A stretch of DNA of 24,534 bases from a virus, in the IMG/VR virus record IMGVR_UViG_3300033146_004758, positions 1 through 24,534 of that record. One strand, given 5' to 3'. Shown piece by piece: positions 6,735 through 13,244 of the stretch. Position 1 is the first letter of the stretch. Every line of letters starts with the position of its first letter. The translations under genes and the position numbers were made by a program. The notes below the pieces were generated by a model. That model was not told the origin of the DNA. It saw only the letters and a program-made list of their open reading frames with translations, and did not search any database.

Positions 6735-8249
6735 ATGAAAAGAAGTGATAAAATAGCGATTGAACGGTATAAAAAGAAACTGCAGCTTGCAAGGAGTAGT
6801 GGTTCTGTTAATGCCTTTGAAACTCAAGCCGAAAAAGATAAACGCATTGAACGTGCTAAAAAAGATTGGCGGTTTATGGTGGAATATTACTTCCCACATT
6901 ATGCAACTTCACCAAGTGCTGATTTTCAAATTCAATTTGCTAAATTGGTTGAAAAAGATTTAACTTTTAAAGGTTTTGCAGAATGGGGGCGAGCACAGGC
7001 TAAATCAGTTTGGAATGATGTAATTATTCCTTTTGGATTATGGATTAGAGATGAACCTGTATATTTAGTATTGATTGGTAACTCTAATAAAAGAGCTAAA
7101 CAATTATTAGAAGATGTAATGGCAGAGTTTGAGGCAAACCCAAGAATTATTGCAGATTTTGGTGAACAACAAAATTTAGGCTCTTGGGAAGATGGATTTT
7201 TTGTTACTAAAGGCGGTTTTATTGGTCAGGCTCTTGGAACTGGTCAATCGGTTAGGGGTTTGCGTGTTGGTTCAAGGAGACCTACGCATATTGTAGCGGA
7301 TGATATTGAAATAAAAGACACCGTTAAAAATCCTAAACGCCAAAATGAAATTGTAAAATGGGTTGAGCAGGACTTATTAGCAACAATGGATGGAAGTATT
7401 AGACGCTTTATTCAAGCGAATAATAGAGCCTATCCACAAATGATACAAACTATATTGCAAGAACGCCATCCAAGTTGGAAGGTACATCATGTTAAAGCTT
7501 ATGATCCTGTAACCTATAAGCCAGCTTGGTATCAAAAATACGATGATACCTATTTTAAAGAAATGGAACATGAAATGGGAAGATTGGCAGCACTTGCCGA
7601 GTTTAACAATGAGCCACATACCGAAGGATCAATCTTTACGGAAGATATGATTCAATGGCGTGATATTCCAAAATTAAACAACTTTAAAATAATTATAGGC
7701 TTTTGGGATGTCGCCTATGCGGGAACTAAAACAGCCGATTATAATGCTGTTAAAGTTTGGGGCTTATATGGAACTGATTTTATAAATATTGACAGTTTTG
7801 TAAAACAAAGCAAAATGAGAGCAGCCATAACTTGGATGTGTCAATTTCAAATTGAGTTACCAGAAACTGTTATTGTGCATTGGCGTTTTGAGGCGCAGTT
7901 TTGGAACGATGAAGTCGAGCGAACAATTTACGAAGTAGAGCAGCAATTTATGATTAAATTAAATATCGTAAAAGTTGATACGCCAAAGGTTAAAAAATAC
8001 GATAGAATTTTAAGGCTACATCCTTATTATCAAAATGGACGTATTTATTATAACGCTAAAAAGAAGGCACACAATGATACTTTAGTGGGCATTAATCAAC
8101 TTTTCGGAATTGAACCAGGATACAGAACTCACGATGATGCACCAGATGCCGATGAGCAGGCAATAACCGAATTATCAAAATACATATACAGCTCTCGTGG
8201 AGCAACCAAACCAATTACAGGGAGATATAAACGTAAACAAAGATTTTAA
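6735..8249 (+). CDS. Terminase large subunit (Mu gp28-like packaging ATPase/nuclease)
   Basis: The 504-residue protein is the motor that pumps DNA into proheads and cuts it. The N-terminal ATPase has a degenerate Walker A-like stretch GRAQAKSV at 85-92 and a Walker B segment HIVADDIE at 185-192. The C-terminal RNase H-like nuclease domain starts with GFWDVAYAGTKTADYNAVKV (Asp325 candidate metal ligand), continues through FEAQFWN (Glu386) and ends with HDDAPDADEQAI (Asp468/471), the usual acidic 'DD.PDA' ending of phage terminases. Length fits Mu-type large terminases. It lies between the small subunit and gp36/portal genes, with gaps of only 3-10 bases. For a transposable phage, host-flanking DNA is expected to be cut in headful packaging. 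Confidence 0.9.
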   Translation: MKRSDKIAIERYKKKLQLARSSGSVNAFETQAEKDKRIERAKKDWRFMVEYYFPHYATSPSADFQIQFAKLVEKDLTFKGFAEWGRAQAKSVWNDVIIPFGLWIRDEPVYLVLIGNSNKRAKQLLEDVMAEFEANPRIIADFGEQQNLGSWEDGFFVTKGGFIGQALGTGQSVRGLRVGSRRPTHIVADDIEIKDTVKNPKRQNEIVKWVEQDLLATMDGSIRRFIQANNRAYPQMIQTILQERHPSWKVHHVKAYDPVTYKPAWYQKYDDTYFKEMEHEMGRLAALAEFNNEPHTEGSIFTEDMIQWRDIPKLNNFKIIIGFWDVAYAGTKTADYNAVKVWGLYGTDFINIDSFVKQSKMRAAITWMCQFQIELPETVIVHWRFEAQFWNDEVERTIYEVEQQFMIKLNIVKVDTPKVKKYDRILRLHPYYQNGRIYYNAKKKAHNDTLVGINQLFGIEPGYRTHDDAPDADEQAITELSKYIYSSRGATKPITGRYKRKQRF

Positions 8250-8252
8250 ACT

Positions 8253-8684
8253 ATGGCATATCAATTTTTAACAAGTACCGATTTAAATACACGAGTTTTT
8301 GATACTTACATTAATAAATCTAATGATGTAAATACTGCTGTGGTTTTGGAAGGTATCGAAAAGCAAAACATTGCATTAATAAAATCTAAACTTTCTGGCA
8401 GATATGATACAACTGCTATTTTCACAGCTACAGAAGAGAATAGGCACTATTTGATTGTTAAAATATTAGTGGTCCTGGTAGTGTATGACTTTATTCGCAG
8501 AAATGCGGCAAGAAAAGTACCAACCGATTATGTCAAAGATTGGGAAACTGCTATGAAAACTTTAGAGAGTATTAAGGCAGGTAAAGAAACACCTGAAGGC
8601 TTACCAAAACCAACAGATTTAAGTGGTAATGTAGTAAGCCCAATTATTAGTGGTAACAATAAAAATAAAGATTTTTATATATAA
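8253..8684 (+). CDS. Mu gp36-like protein (DUF1320)
   Basis: The 143-residue protein resembles the DUF1320/gp36 family found next to portal and terminase genes in Mu-like phages: a short start (MAYQFLTSTDLNTRVFDTYI), helical pairs in the middle (SKLSGRYDTTAIF, then a hydrophobic VKILVVLVVYDFIRRNAARK helix) and a segment VPTDYVKDWETAMKTLESIKAG. The 'L..RYD....F' and 'D.I.R.AARK.P.DYV.DWE.A...L..I..G' pattern is what I used. It likely acts as a head-completion or connector protein below the portal. It starts three bases after the terminase stop and ends three bases before the portal start. The last 30 residues are low-complexity. Confidence 0.7.
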   Translation: MAYQFLTSTDLNTRVFDTYINKSNDVNTAVVLEGIEKQNIALIKSKLSGRYDTTAIFTATEENRHYLIVKILVVLVVYDFIRRNAARKVPTDYVKDWETAMKTLESIKAGKETPEGLPKPTDLSGNVVSPIISGNNKNKDFYI

Positions 8685-8687
8685 ATT

Positions 8688-9953
8688 ATGACAAAGAGCT
8701 TAAAAGAAAAAATTGAAGATAAGATTTTATCATATATTCCAGATGGACGTATTAGAGTTGAGGCTGCAATTAGAACTGAAAAGAAAAACAAGTCGCTTAG
8801 TGGTGGAGTAAAACACCAAAGCACTTTATTTCAACCTAAGACTTTAAAAGATTGGAAAGATGCTGTGGCTCTTGCTACGGATAATGAAAATCCCGACTTT
8901 CTATTTTTAGCAGAATTGTACGAAAACTTATTATTAGATGCACATACAGTATCTGTAATTGAAAGTAGAATTTTTAGAGTACTTAGATCTAAATTTGTTT
9001 TATTAAAAGAAAATGGTGATGAAGACCCAGAGCTTAAAAAATTATTCGAAACGCCATGGTTTGAAGAATTTTTAAAACAAGCTTTATTATCTAAATTTAC
9101 TGGTGTAAAAGTTTTAGAATTGTTTGATTTAGACGAAAACTTAGAGCTTGAAAAGTCAACATTAATTCCAATGGCTCACACCAAACCCGCAAAAGGTATC
9201 ATTCTAAAAAATGCAGGTGATGATAAAGGTTGGGATTATAAAGAAGGGCTTTTTGCTAAATACTACATACAAGTTGGTAATGATAATGAGTTAGGAATGT
9301 TAAGCGATTTAGCTCCTTTAATTTTAGCTAAAAAGCTAAGTATGGGTTCTTGGTTAGATTGGATTGAAAAGTATGGTATTGCAATGCGTTACGCCATAAC
9401 TGATAATATGACTGATGAGAGACAAAAGGAACTGTTTGATATGTTGATGGATTCAATAAGCAATCAAGTTGCCGTTTTAAAAGGTCAAGAGCAGATTGTT
9501 ATTGCAGATACGCCAAGTACTGACACTTACAAAGTATTTTTAGAGTTTTTAAAGTATTTGGATAGTAGTATTTCAAAAAGGGTTTTAGGACAAACAATGA
9601 CTACTGAAAATGGAAGCTCTCGTTCTCAAGCTGAAGTTCACGAAAAAGTAGCAAACGATAGACACGAAAGTGATAAGTTATTTGCGCAATACATTATTAA
9701 TAAACAATTAATACCTAAATTAATTGAACTAAGTAGCTTTTATAGTGGCTTAAATGGAATTACTTTTGATTGGGACAAAAGCGAACAAATGGACGCAGAA
9801 ACCTTTATTGATAAAGCAGTTTCTTTAGCTCAAGCTGGATTTGTTTTAGACCATGAGGCAATTGCAGAAAAAACAGGAATGCCAGTTATTGGTTATAACG
9901 AAAAAAGCCAAGAGCCAACAAAAAAAGAGGAAGATCCTAAAAAAAAAAGCTAA
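8688..9953 (+). CDS. Portal protein (DUF935, Mu gp29-like)
   Basis: The 421-residue protein should form the dodecameric ring at the head vertex through which DNA passes. It shows DUF935 features: a segment AELYENLLLDAHTVSVIESR, then RIFRVLRSKF; a central GSWLDWIEKYGIAMRYAITD stretch; and the helix KYLDSSISKRVLGQTMTTEN with GSSRSQAEVHEKV near residues 285-325. The last 25 residues are Lys/Glu/Pro-rich and end in Lys codons on an uninterrupted run of ten A followed at once by TAA. That run is a plausible slippage site: a -1 shift would skip the stop and enter the MuF frame. Order terminase, gp36, portal, MuF matches other Bacteroidota Mu-like phages. Confidence 0.9.
   Translation: MTKSLKEKIEDKILSYIPDGRIRVEAAIRTEKKNKSLSGGVKHQSTLFQPKTLKDWKDAVALATDNENPDFLFLAELYENLLLDAHTVSVIESRIFRVLRSKFVLLKENGDEDPELKKLFETPWFEEFLKQALLSKFTGVKVLELFDLDENLELEKSTLIPMAHTKPAKGIILKNAGDDKGWDYKEGLFAKYYIQVGNDNELGMLSDLAPLILAKKLSMGSWLDWIEKYGIAMRYAITDNMTDERQKELFDMLMDSISNQVAVLKGQEQIVIADTPSTDTYKVFLEFLKYLDSSISKRVLGQTMTTENGSSRSQAEVHEKVANDRHESDKLFAQYIINKQLIPKLIELSSFYSGLNGITFDWDKSEQMDAETFIDKAVSLAQAGFVLDHEAIAEKTGMPVIGYNEKSQEPTKKEEDPKKKS
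9939..9948 (+). other. A10 slippery run at the end of the portal gene
   Basis: Ten consecutive A bases encode the last Lys codons of the portal gene, three bases before its TAA. The MuF frame is -1 relative to the portal. It is closed by a TAA at 9938-9940 just before the run, and open from 9941 onward with no ATG until a GTG at 9995. One extra A in the mRNA, or a -1 ribosomal shift on A AAA AAA, would fuse portal and MuF. Confidence 0.5.
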
Positions 9954-9994
9954 AATCTAATGTAGCAGTTGCCGCTTATTATGAAAATAATAAT

Positions 9995-11293
9995 GTGCAT
10001 AGCTGTGGACACGCACACCATCAAACCGAAGTTGTTGTGGCGATTGATTTAAGTAAATGGACTGCGGCAATTAATAAAATTGCTAAGGATCTATTTAAAG
10101 GTAAGCTAAAACCAAAGCAATTAAACAACTTTTTAGTTAATCAAACTTTTAGTAAATTAGAAAAAGGAGCAGCTGCAGGATATGGTAAAGATTGGATAAA
10201 GTTTGATCCAATCAATTCCAAAACAGTACAGCAATTAAGATCTAACTTGTATCTCTTTAGTGGTGTTAAAACCTACCAACAGCTTACAGAAATGAATAGT
10301 TTGTTAGTTGATAAAAGTGGTAAAATTAGAAATTGGAACGCTTTTAAAAAAGAGGTGTTTAAGGTTCATAAAAAATACAATCGTAATTATTTACAAGCCG
10401 AGTACCAAACAGCCAAAGCATCGGCACAAATGGCTCGCAAATGGCAAGATTTTGAAAAGCAAAAGCACTTATATCCTAATTTAGTCTATAAAACAGTTGG
10501 TGATGATAGAGTGCGCCAAGAACACGCAGATCTAAATGGAATTATTAAACCAATTGATGATGCATTTTGGGATGTCCATTATCCTCCAAATGGATGGCGT
10601 TGCCGTTGTACAGTTACAAGCACTAAAAAAGAAGTTACTCAAGAAAATATAAAAGTGCCTATTGATAAACGTTTTACGCAAAATGTAGGCAAAACAAAAA
10701 AAGTATTTAACCAGGAACAACATCCTTATTTTAGTATACCTGTTGGTGATAAAATTCACATTGAAAAAGTGCTTGAAAAATCAAAGTTGGCTTATCCTCA
10801 ATATAAAGTAAAATACAAGGCTAAGAGTGGCGCAAAAGTATCGGTTAGTGCTTTTGCCGATGCAAGTGATTTGTTTGGAAATTACAGAGCCGCAATTAAA
10901 ATGGCTGATACTGGTATTGATGTTAAAATTAGACCGCACATTGAAATTGAGAATGCTAAAAATGCAGAATATCTAATCGATGGCGTTTTTGCTGATAGAG
11001 CAGCACTTGAAAATTTTAATAATTTAAGTAGAGTTATTTCTGATAAAAAAGCGCAATGCCTTAATAAAATATCAAATCCAAAAGGAAAACAATTTTCAGT
11101 TGTTTTTGATTTAGTAAATTTAAAGTCAACAGAAACGCTTCAGAACTTTACAGCTGAGCTTAATAGATCTATCAATAAAAATAGGGGTCGAAGTGTAAAA
11201 AGTATTATTGTTATTAATAAAGGTAAAGTAGTTAAGCTCTCAAGAGCTGATATAGTAAAGCGTAATTATACAGAACTCTATAAAATACAATAG
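9995..11293 (+). CDS. MuF-like minor head protein with extra C-terminal toxin-like domain
   Basis: The 432-residue form starts at GTG 9995 (MHSCGHAHHQTEVV), the first usual start codon in the frame; upstream codons to 9941 are open and read NVAVAAYYENNN. The MuF/SPP1 gp7 core is at about 127-212: YLQAEYQTAKASAQMARKWQ, KTVGDDRVRQEHADLNG, then FWDVHYPPNGWRCRCTVTST, the usual Mu gp30 ending. This core enters the head through the portal. Residues about 275-432 lie beyond the core and resemble the BECR-type nuclease ends of polymorphic toxins: NAEYLIDGVFADR (323-335), a strand KQFSVVFDLVN, and a final strand SVKSIIVINKGKVVKLSR. MuF proteins with toxin C termini are a described family. No immunity gene follows. 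An N-terminal HSCGHAHH cluster might bind metal. Confidence 0.85.
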   Translation: MHSCGHAHHQTEVVVAIDLSKWTAAINKIAKDLFKGKLKPKQLNNFLVNQTFSKLEKGAAAGYGKDWIKFDPINSKTVQQLRSNLYLFSGVKTYQQLTEMNSLLVDKSGKIRNWNAFKKEVFKVHKKYNRNYLQAEYQTAKASAQMARKWQDFEKQKHLYPNLVYKTVGDDRVRQEHADLNGIIKPIDDAFWDVHYPPNGWRCRCTVTSTKKEVTQENIKVPIDKRFTQNVGKTKKVFNQEQHPYFSIPVGDKIHIEKVLEKSKLAYPQYKVKYKAKSGAKVSVSAFADASDLFGNYRAAIKMADTGIDVKIRPHIEIENAKNAEYLIDGVFADRAALENFNNLSRVISDKKAQCLNKISNPKGKQFSVVFDLVNLKSTETLQNFTAELNRSINKNRGRSVKSIIVINKGKVVKLSRADIVKRNYTELYKIQ

Positions 11294-11352
11294 ACGCTAT
11301 AAATAGCGTCTAAGGAGGCGGATTGCATACAAGTACACGCTCCACAATGCAA
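11291..11352 (+). ncRNA. Structured intergenic RNA: long hairpin plus predicted H-type pseudoknot
   Basis: Directly at the MuF stop, TAGACGCTA (11291-11299) and TAGCGTCTA (11304-11312) form a perfect nine-pair hairpin with loop TAAA; the stop codon is inside the stem. Next, GGAG.CG (11314-11320, one bulged G) can pair with CGCTCC (11338-11343), and TTGCAT (11323-11328) with ATGCAA (11347-11352). The pairing order A-B-A'-B' is that of an H-type pseudoknot. The whole 79-base gap to the next gene contains no frame. It may be an attenuator, a processing site or a separate RNA. There is no clean U-run after it, so a simple terminator is less likely. Confidence 0.45.
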
Positions 11353-11372
11353 ATATACAAATAATTAATTAA

Positions 11373-11897
11373 ATGGCTAAAATTAATAAAATACCAAACT
11401 TTGAGGCAATGGGCAAACAGCTCATTAATGATATTCGGATTATTGCCGAAAAGGAAGGTGTGGACTTTTTTCAAAGCTCATTTGATAATGAAGGTTTTAC
11501 TAATGTTAGTTTTGAAAAATGGCAAAAAAGAAGTGAAACTATTGATTATAAAATATTGCAGCGCACAGGCTATTTAAAAAACTCCATACAAGTATTTAAT
11601 AGTAATAATGAGCGCATTGTTTTTGGTTCTGATGCTGAATATGCTCAAATTCACAATGAAGGTGGAAAGGTTGTAATACCAGTTACTGAAAAATCAAGAA
11701 AGTATTTTTGGTTTATGTTTAAAGCTACTGGAGTGGAACGTTGGAAGTGGATGGCATTATCTAAAAAAGAAAGTATGAGCTTTATTATGCCTAAAAGACA
11801 ATTTATTGGCGAAAGTCAAACCTTTATGAATTTATTAGACCAGGAACTAAAAGATTTAATTAACACACGATTTAAACAACTTAAAAATAGAAGTTAA
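11373..11897 (+). CDS. Phage virion morphogenesis protein (Mu gpG-like)
   Basis: The 174-residue protein matches the gpG/'virion morphogenesis' pattern: WQKRSE.....KILQRTGYLKNSIQVF in the middle (W.kR.....l..tG.Lr.Si), then IVFGSDAEYAQIHNEGGKVV (v..g....YA..hneGg), and the ending MPKRQFIGESQTFMNLLDQE (P.R.FiG.s) with a terminal helix. This family acts in head completion or head-tail joining in Mu and P2-like phages. It follows MuF after the structured gap and precedes the tail-completion-like gene by 22 bases. Length is close to relatives (about 150-180). The region AEYAQIHNEGGKVVIPV is the most diagnostic. Confidence 0.8.
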   Translation: MAKINKIPNFEAMGKQLINDIRIIAEKEGVDFFQSSFDNEGFTNVSFEKWQKRSETIDYKILQRTGYLKNSIQVFNSNNERIVFGSDAEYAQIHNEGGKVVIPVTEKSRKYFWFMFKATGVERWKWMALSKKESMSFIMPKRQFIGESQTFMNLLDQELKDLINTRFKQLKNRS

Positions 11898-11919
11898 ATA
11901 ACATTTAAACAGTATTATA

Positions 11920-12468
11920 ATGGCACAATTTACGGGTTGGGAAAACCTATATACCGAATTAGCAGAAAAAGTAAACAATAATATTAACCAAATAGAATGG
12001 TTAGACCTTTGGCACAACCAAGTAGGTTTTTTAGTGGAGGAACATCCGTTTCCTACACCTGCAGTATTTTTTAGTTTTAGAATGACAAGCGCTGAAAATT
12101 TAGGAAACAAAGCTCAAGATGCTAATGTGCAAATTGATATGTATTATTTTTATGAAACCTTTTTAGATACTAATGATGGTGCATTTAACCAAGAGAGTGC
12201 GTTGGACTTTTTAAAAGTAACTACAGATTTACATAAGTTATTCCATGGTACTACTGGTGTTAATTATAGCGAAATGACACGTGTTGGATTTGCTCCTGTT
12301 GATACAGGTAGCGCAGGAAACTTATATAAAATTAGCTTTAGTTGTAAGGTAATTGATGAAACCGCAGTAAAACAATATGATCATGTTGTTCCTGGTGACT
12401 TAACTATTACTGAAGGCGAAAATCCTACACCTAATGAGCCAAGTAATGATTTTATTATTGTTCCTTAA
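11920..12468 (+). CDS. Tail terminator/completion-like protein, last gene of rightward late operon
   Basis: The 182-residue protein has the look of small tail-terminator proteins: an N-terminal amphipathic helix (GWENLYTELAEKVNNNINQI), a strand with conserved Pro/Phe (HPFPTPAVFFSFRM), a strand NVQIDMYYFYETF, a helix (ESALDFLKVTTDLHKLFHG) and strands near NLYKISFSCKVID. The order after gpG agrees with a gp37/tail-completion role joining heads and tails in Mu-like phages. The last 35 residues are Pro/Glu-rich and probably disordered. The gene ends in a TTAA that supplies the stop of both this gene and the convergent gene on the other strand. No catalytic motif is seen, and the assignment is from shape and order. 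Confidence 0.6.
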   Translation: MAQFTGWENLYTELAEKVNNNINQIEWLDLWHNQVGFLVEEHPFPTPAVFFSFRMTSAENLGNKAQDANVQIDMYYFYETFLDTNDGAFNQESALDFLKVTTDLHKLFHGTTGVNYSEMTRVGFAPVDTGSAGNLYKISFSCKVIDETAVKQYDHVVPGDLTITEGENPTPNEPSNDFIIVP

Positions 12469-12683
12469 AACATGGTTAATTGTGCCTTATCTACTAAAGA
12501 AACACGATGATACACAATGTTTTCAATAGTACGTGGTGCAAGATAAAACTTTTCTGAAAGTTGCAAATAAATGTAATCATCTGTATAGATTTGTACACCT
12601 TTGAACTTTTTTTCAAGCCACTTATCGTAATCAAGGCGTATGTCTTGATACTTTTTAGATGTTAGTGTTTTATCGGCAGCCAT
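12465..12683 (-). CDS. Small helix-turn-helix protein, candidate middle/late regulator
   Basis: I start at ATG 12681-12683 (MAADKTLTSKKYQDIRLDYD), giving 72 residues. A longer reading from TTG at 12702 is rejected because that TTG is the end of the promoter's TACATTTG element. The protein is one helical domain; DDYIYLQLSEKFYLAPRTIE followed by NIVYHR has the shape of a helix-turn-helix of the type in Mor/C and sigma-like proteins ('..LS.kfyLs.rTIe.Iv'). It has its own strong promoter, lies between early and late modules and converges with the late operon, overlapping its stop. Mu places Mor and C in just this position, so a middle/late activator is a reasonable guess, though sequence similarity to Mor is not claimed. 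Confidence 0.5.
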   Translation of the reverse strand: MAADKTLTSKKYQDIRLDYDKWLEKKFKGVQIYTDDYIYLQLSEKFYLAPRTIENIVYHRVSLVDKAQLTMF

Positions 12684-12701
12684 AAAAAAAGAAGTTATAC
12701 G

Positions 12702-12732
12702 CAAATGTAAAACTCCTTTTTAAATTGTGCAA
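12702..12732 (-). promoter_or_regulatory. Bacteroidota promoter for the small HTH gene
   Basis: On the minus strand TTG (12732-12730), exactly 20 bases, then TACATTTG (12709-12702) fits the TTTG-N19-21-TAnnTTTG consensus. RNA would start near 12696, about a dozen bases before the chosen ATG. Its -33 element abuts that of the divergent plus-strand promoter within the palindrome TTGTGCAA. Confidence 0.65.
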
Positions 12733-12755
12733 GATGAAATTTTATGGTATATTTG
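12725..12755 (+). promoter_or_regulatory. Bacteroidota promoter for a short rightward transcript
   Basis: TTG (12725-12727), 20 bases, then TATATTTG (12748-12755) is a perfect match. The predicted RNA starts near 12762 and meets a strong hairpin with a U-run ending near 12877, so the transcript would be about 115 bases with only a 13-codon frame. The core elements overlap the divergent promoter back to back. Confidence 0.6.
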
Positions 12756-12777
12756 GGTTCACTTAAACCAAATTATT

Positions 12778-12819
12778 ATGAAAAAAGTTGTTAAAATTAT
12801 TTTAAATGGTTTTTCTTAA
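12778..12819 (+). CDS. 13-residue peptide or remnant gene start (MKKVVKIILNGFS)
   Basis: An ATG about 15 bases after the predicted RNA start opens a frame of 13 residues, MKKVVKIILNGFS, ending in TAA. Spacing from promoter to ATG is like a normal Bacteroidota gene. It may be a leader peptide, a small membrane-active peptide, or the surviving 5' end of a gene cut when the neighbouring cassette arrived. Nothing distinguishes these, and chance is possible. Confidence 0.25.
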   Translation: MKKVVKIILNGFS

Positions 12820-12835
12820 AAAAAATCGAACTAAT

Positions 12836-12885
12836 CACAACAGTCAATAAGCGGCATTAAAACGACCGCTTATTTTTATGTTGTG
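12836..12885 (-). repeat. attC-like structured element E2 (also rightward intrinsic terminator)
   Basis: Core 12837-12884 is 48 bases. Read on the minus strand it runs ACAAC, spacer, AATAAGCGG, loop TCGTTTTAATG, CCGCTTATT, spacer, GTTGT; the outer ACAAC/GTTGT arms pair (extended to CACAACA/TGTTGTG). It aligns without gaps to E1 (13195-13242): ends and the CGTTTTAATG loop are conserved, while the stem changes on both sides. On the plus strand the nine-pair stem followed by TTTTT is a good intrinsic terminator for the short rightward transcript. Confidence 0.6.
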
Positions 12886-12892
12886 CATAATA

Positions 12893-13150
12893 CTACTCAC
12901 CACCCCAATGAGAAGTTTTTATATCACACACATTTCTTGGTGCATACCCAACCCATTCAGCACCATCATATACCACTGGGAAGTAAACATACTTTTCACC
13001 CCAAGAAGTGAAATGTGTTCCCTCGCTACCACCATATCCATCATCAAACTCTTTTACAAGTTCTTCATCTGTTAAGGTTGTTTTCATTTCTTCAAAGTCA
13101 TCACCTGTTTCCTTAAAAACTTCGATTAACATTTCTTTCCAATTTGCCAT
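12893..13150 (-). CDS. 85-residue cassette protein, conserved small protein of unknown function
   Basis: The product begins MANWKEMLIEVFKETGDDFE and carries an acidic stretch DEELVKEFDDGYGGSEGTHF, then an aromatic-rich core TSWGEKYVYFPVVYDGAEWV, and ends SHWGGE. The 'F..GYGG.EG..FT.W.E.YVYFPVVYDG.EWV...PRN' pattern is one I recall from a widespread small-protein family (possibly the one called DUF7675; from memory), with no known function. It is the only gene between the two 48-base attC-like elements, with the element E2 starting just after its stop, exactly as a gene cassette is arranged. No promoter of its own is evident; read-through from the early operon would be needed. Confidence 0.7.
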   Translation of the reverse strand: MANWKEMLIEVFKETGDDFEEMKTTLTDEELVKEFDDGYGGSEGTHFTSWGEKYVYFPVVYDGAEWVGYAPRNVCDIKTSHWGGE

Positions 13151-13194
13151 AATTCTATTTATTTAAGTTATTATTATTTAATTCCGTACTATGC

Positions 13195-13242
13195 ACAACA
13201 CCACCTATACACCATTAAAACGGTGCATAGCCAAACCGTTGT
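13195..13242 (-). repeat. attC-like structured element E1
   Basis: Read on the minus strand: ACAAC, GGTTTGG, stem CTATGCACC, loop GTTTTAAT, stem GGTGTATAG (one G-U pair), GTG, GTTGT. The outer ACAAC/GTTGT arms pair. Like E2 it is 48 bases, in the same orientation, and begins just after a gene's stop (13245). A second possible pairing exists: CTATGCAC at 13189-13196 (plus) with GTGCATAG at 13223-13230. Downstream flanks of both elements also share TAGT.CG. Confidence 0.6.
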
Positions 13243-13244
13243 AA

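Noticed and set aside
12684-12704. TTG start extending the small HTH protein by seven residues
   Set aside because: The TTG is the last part of the TACATTTG promoter element and lies upstream of the predicted RNA start.
13195-13242. E1 and E2 as a CRISPR array or simple transcription terminators
   Set aside because: Only two units 310 bases apart, with palindromic cores and a gene between them; E1 has no U-run. A structured cassette-end element explains more of the pattern.
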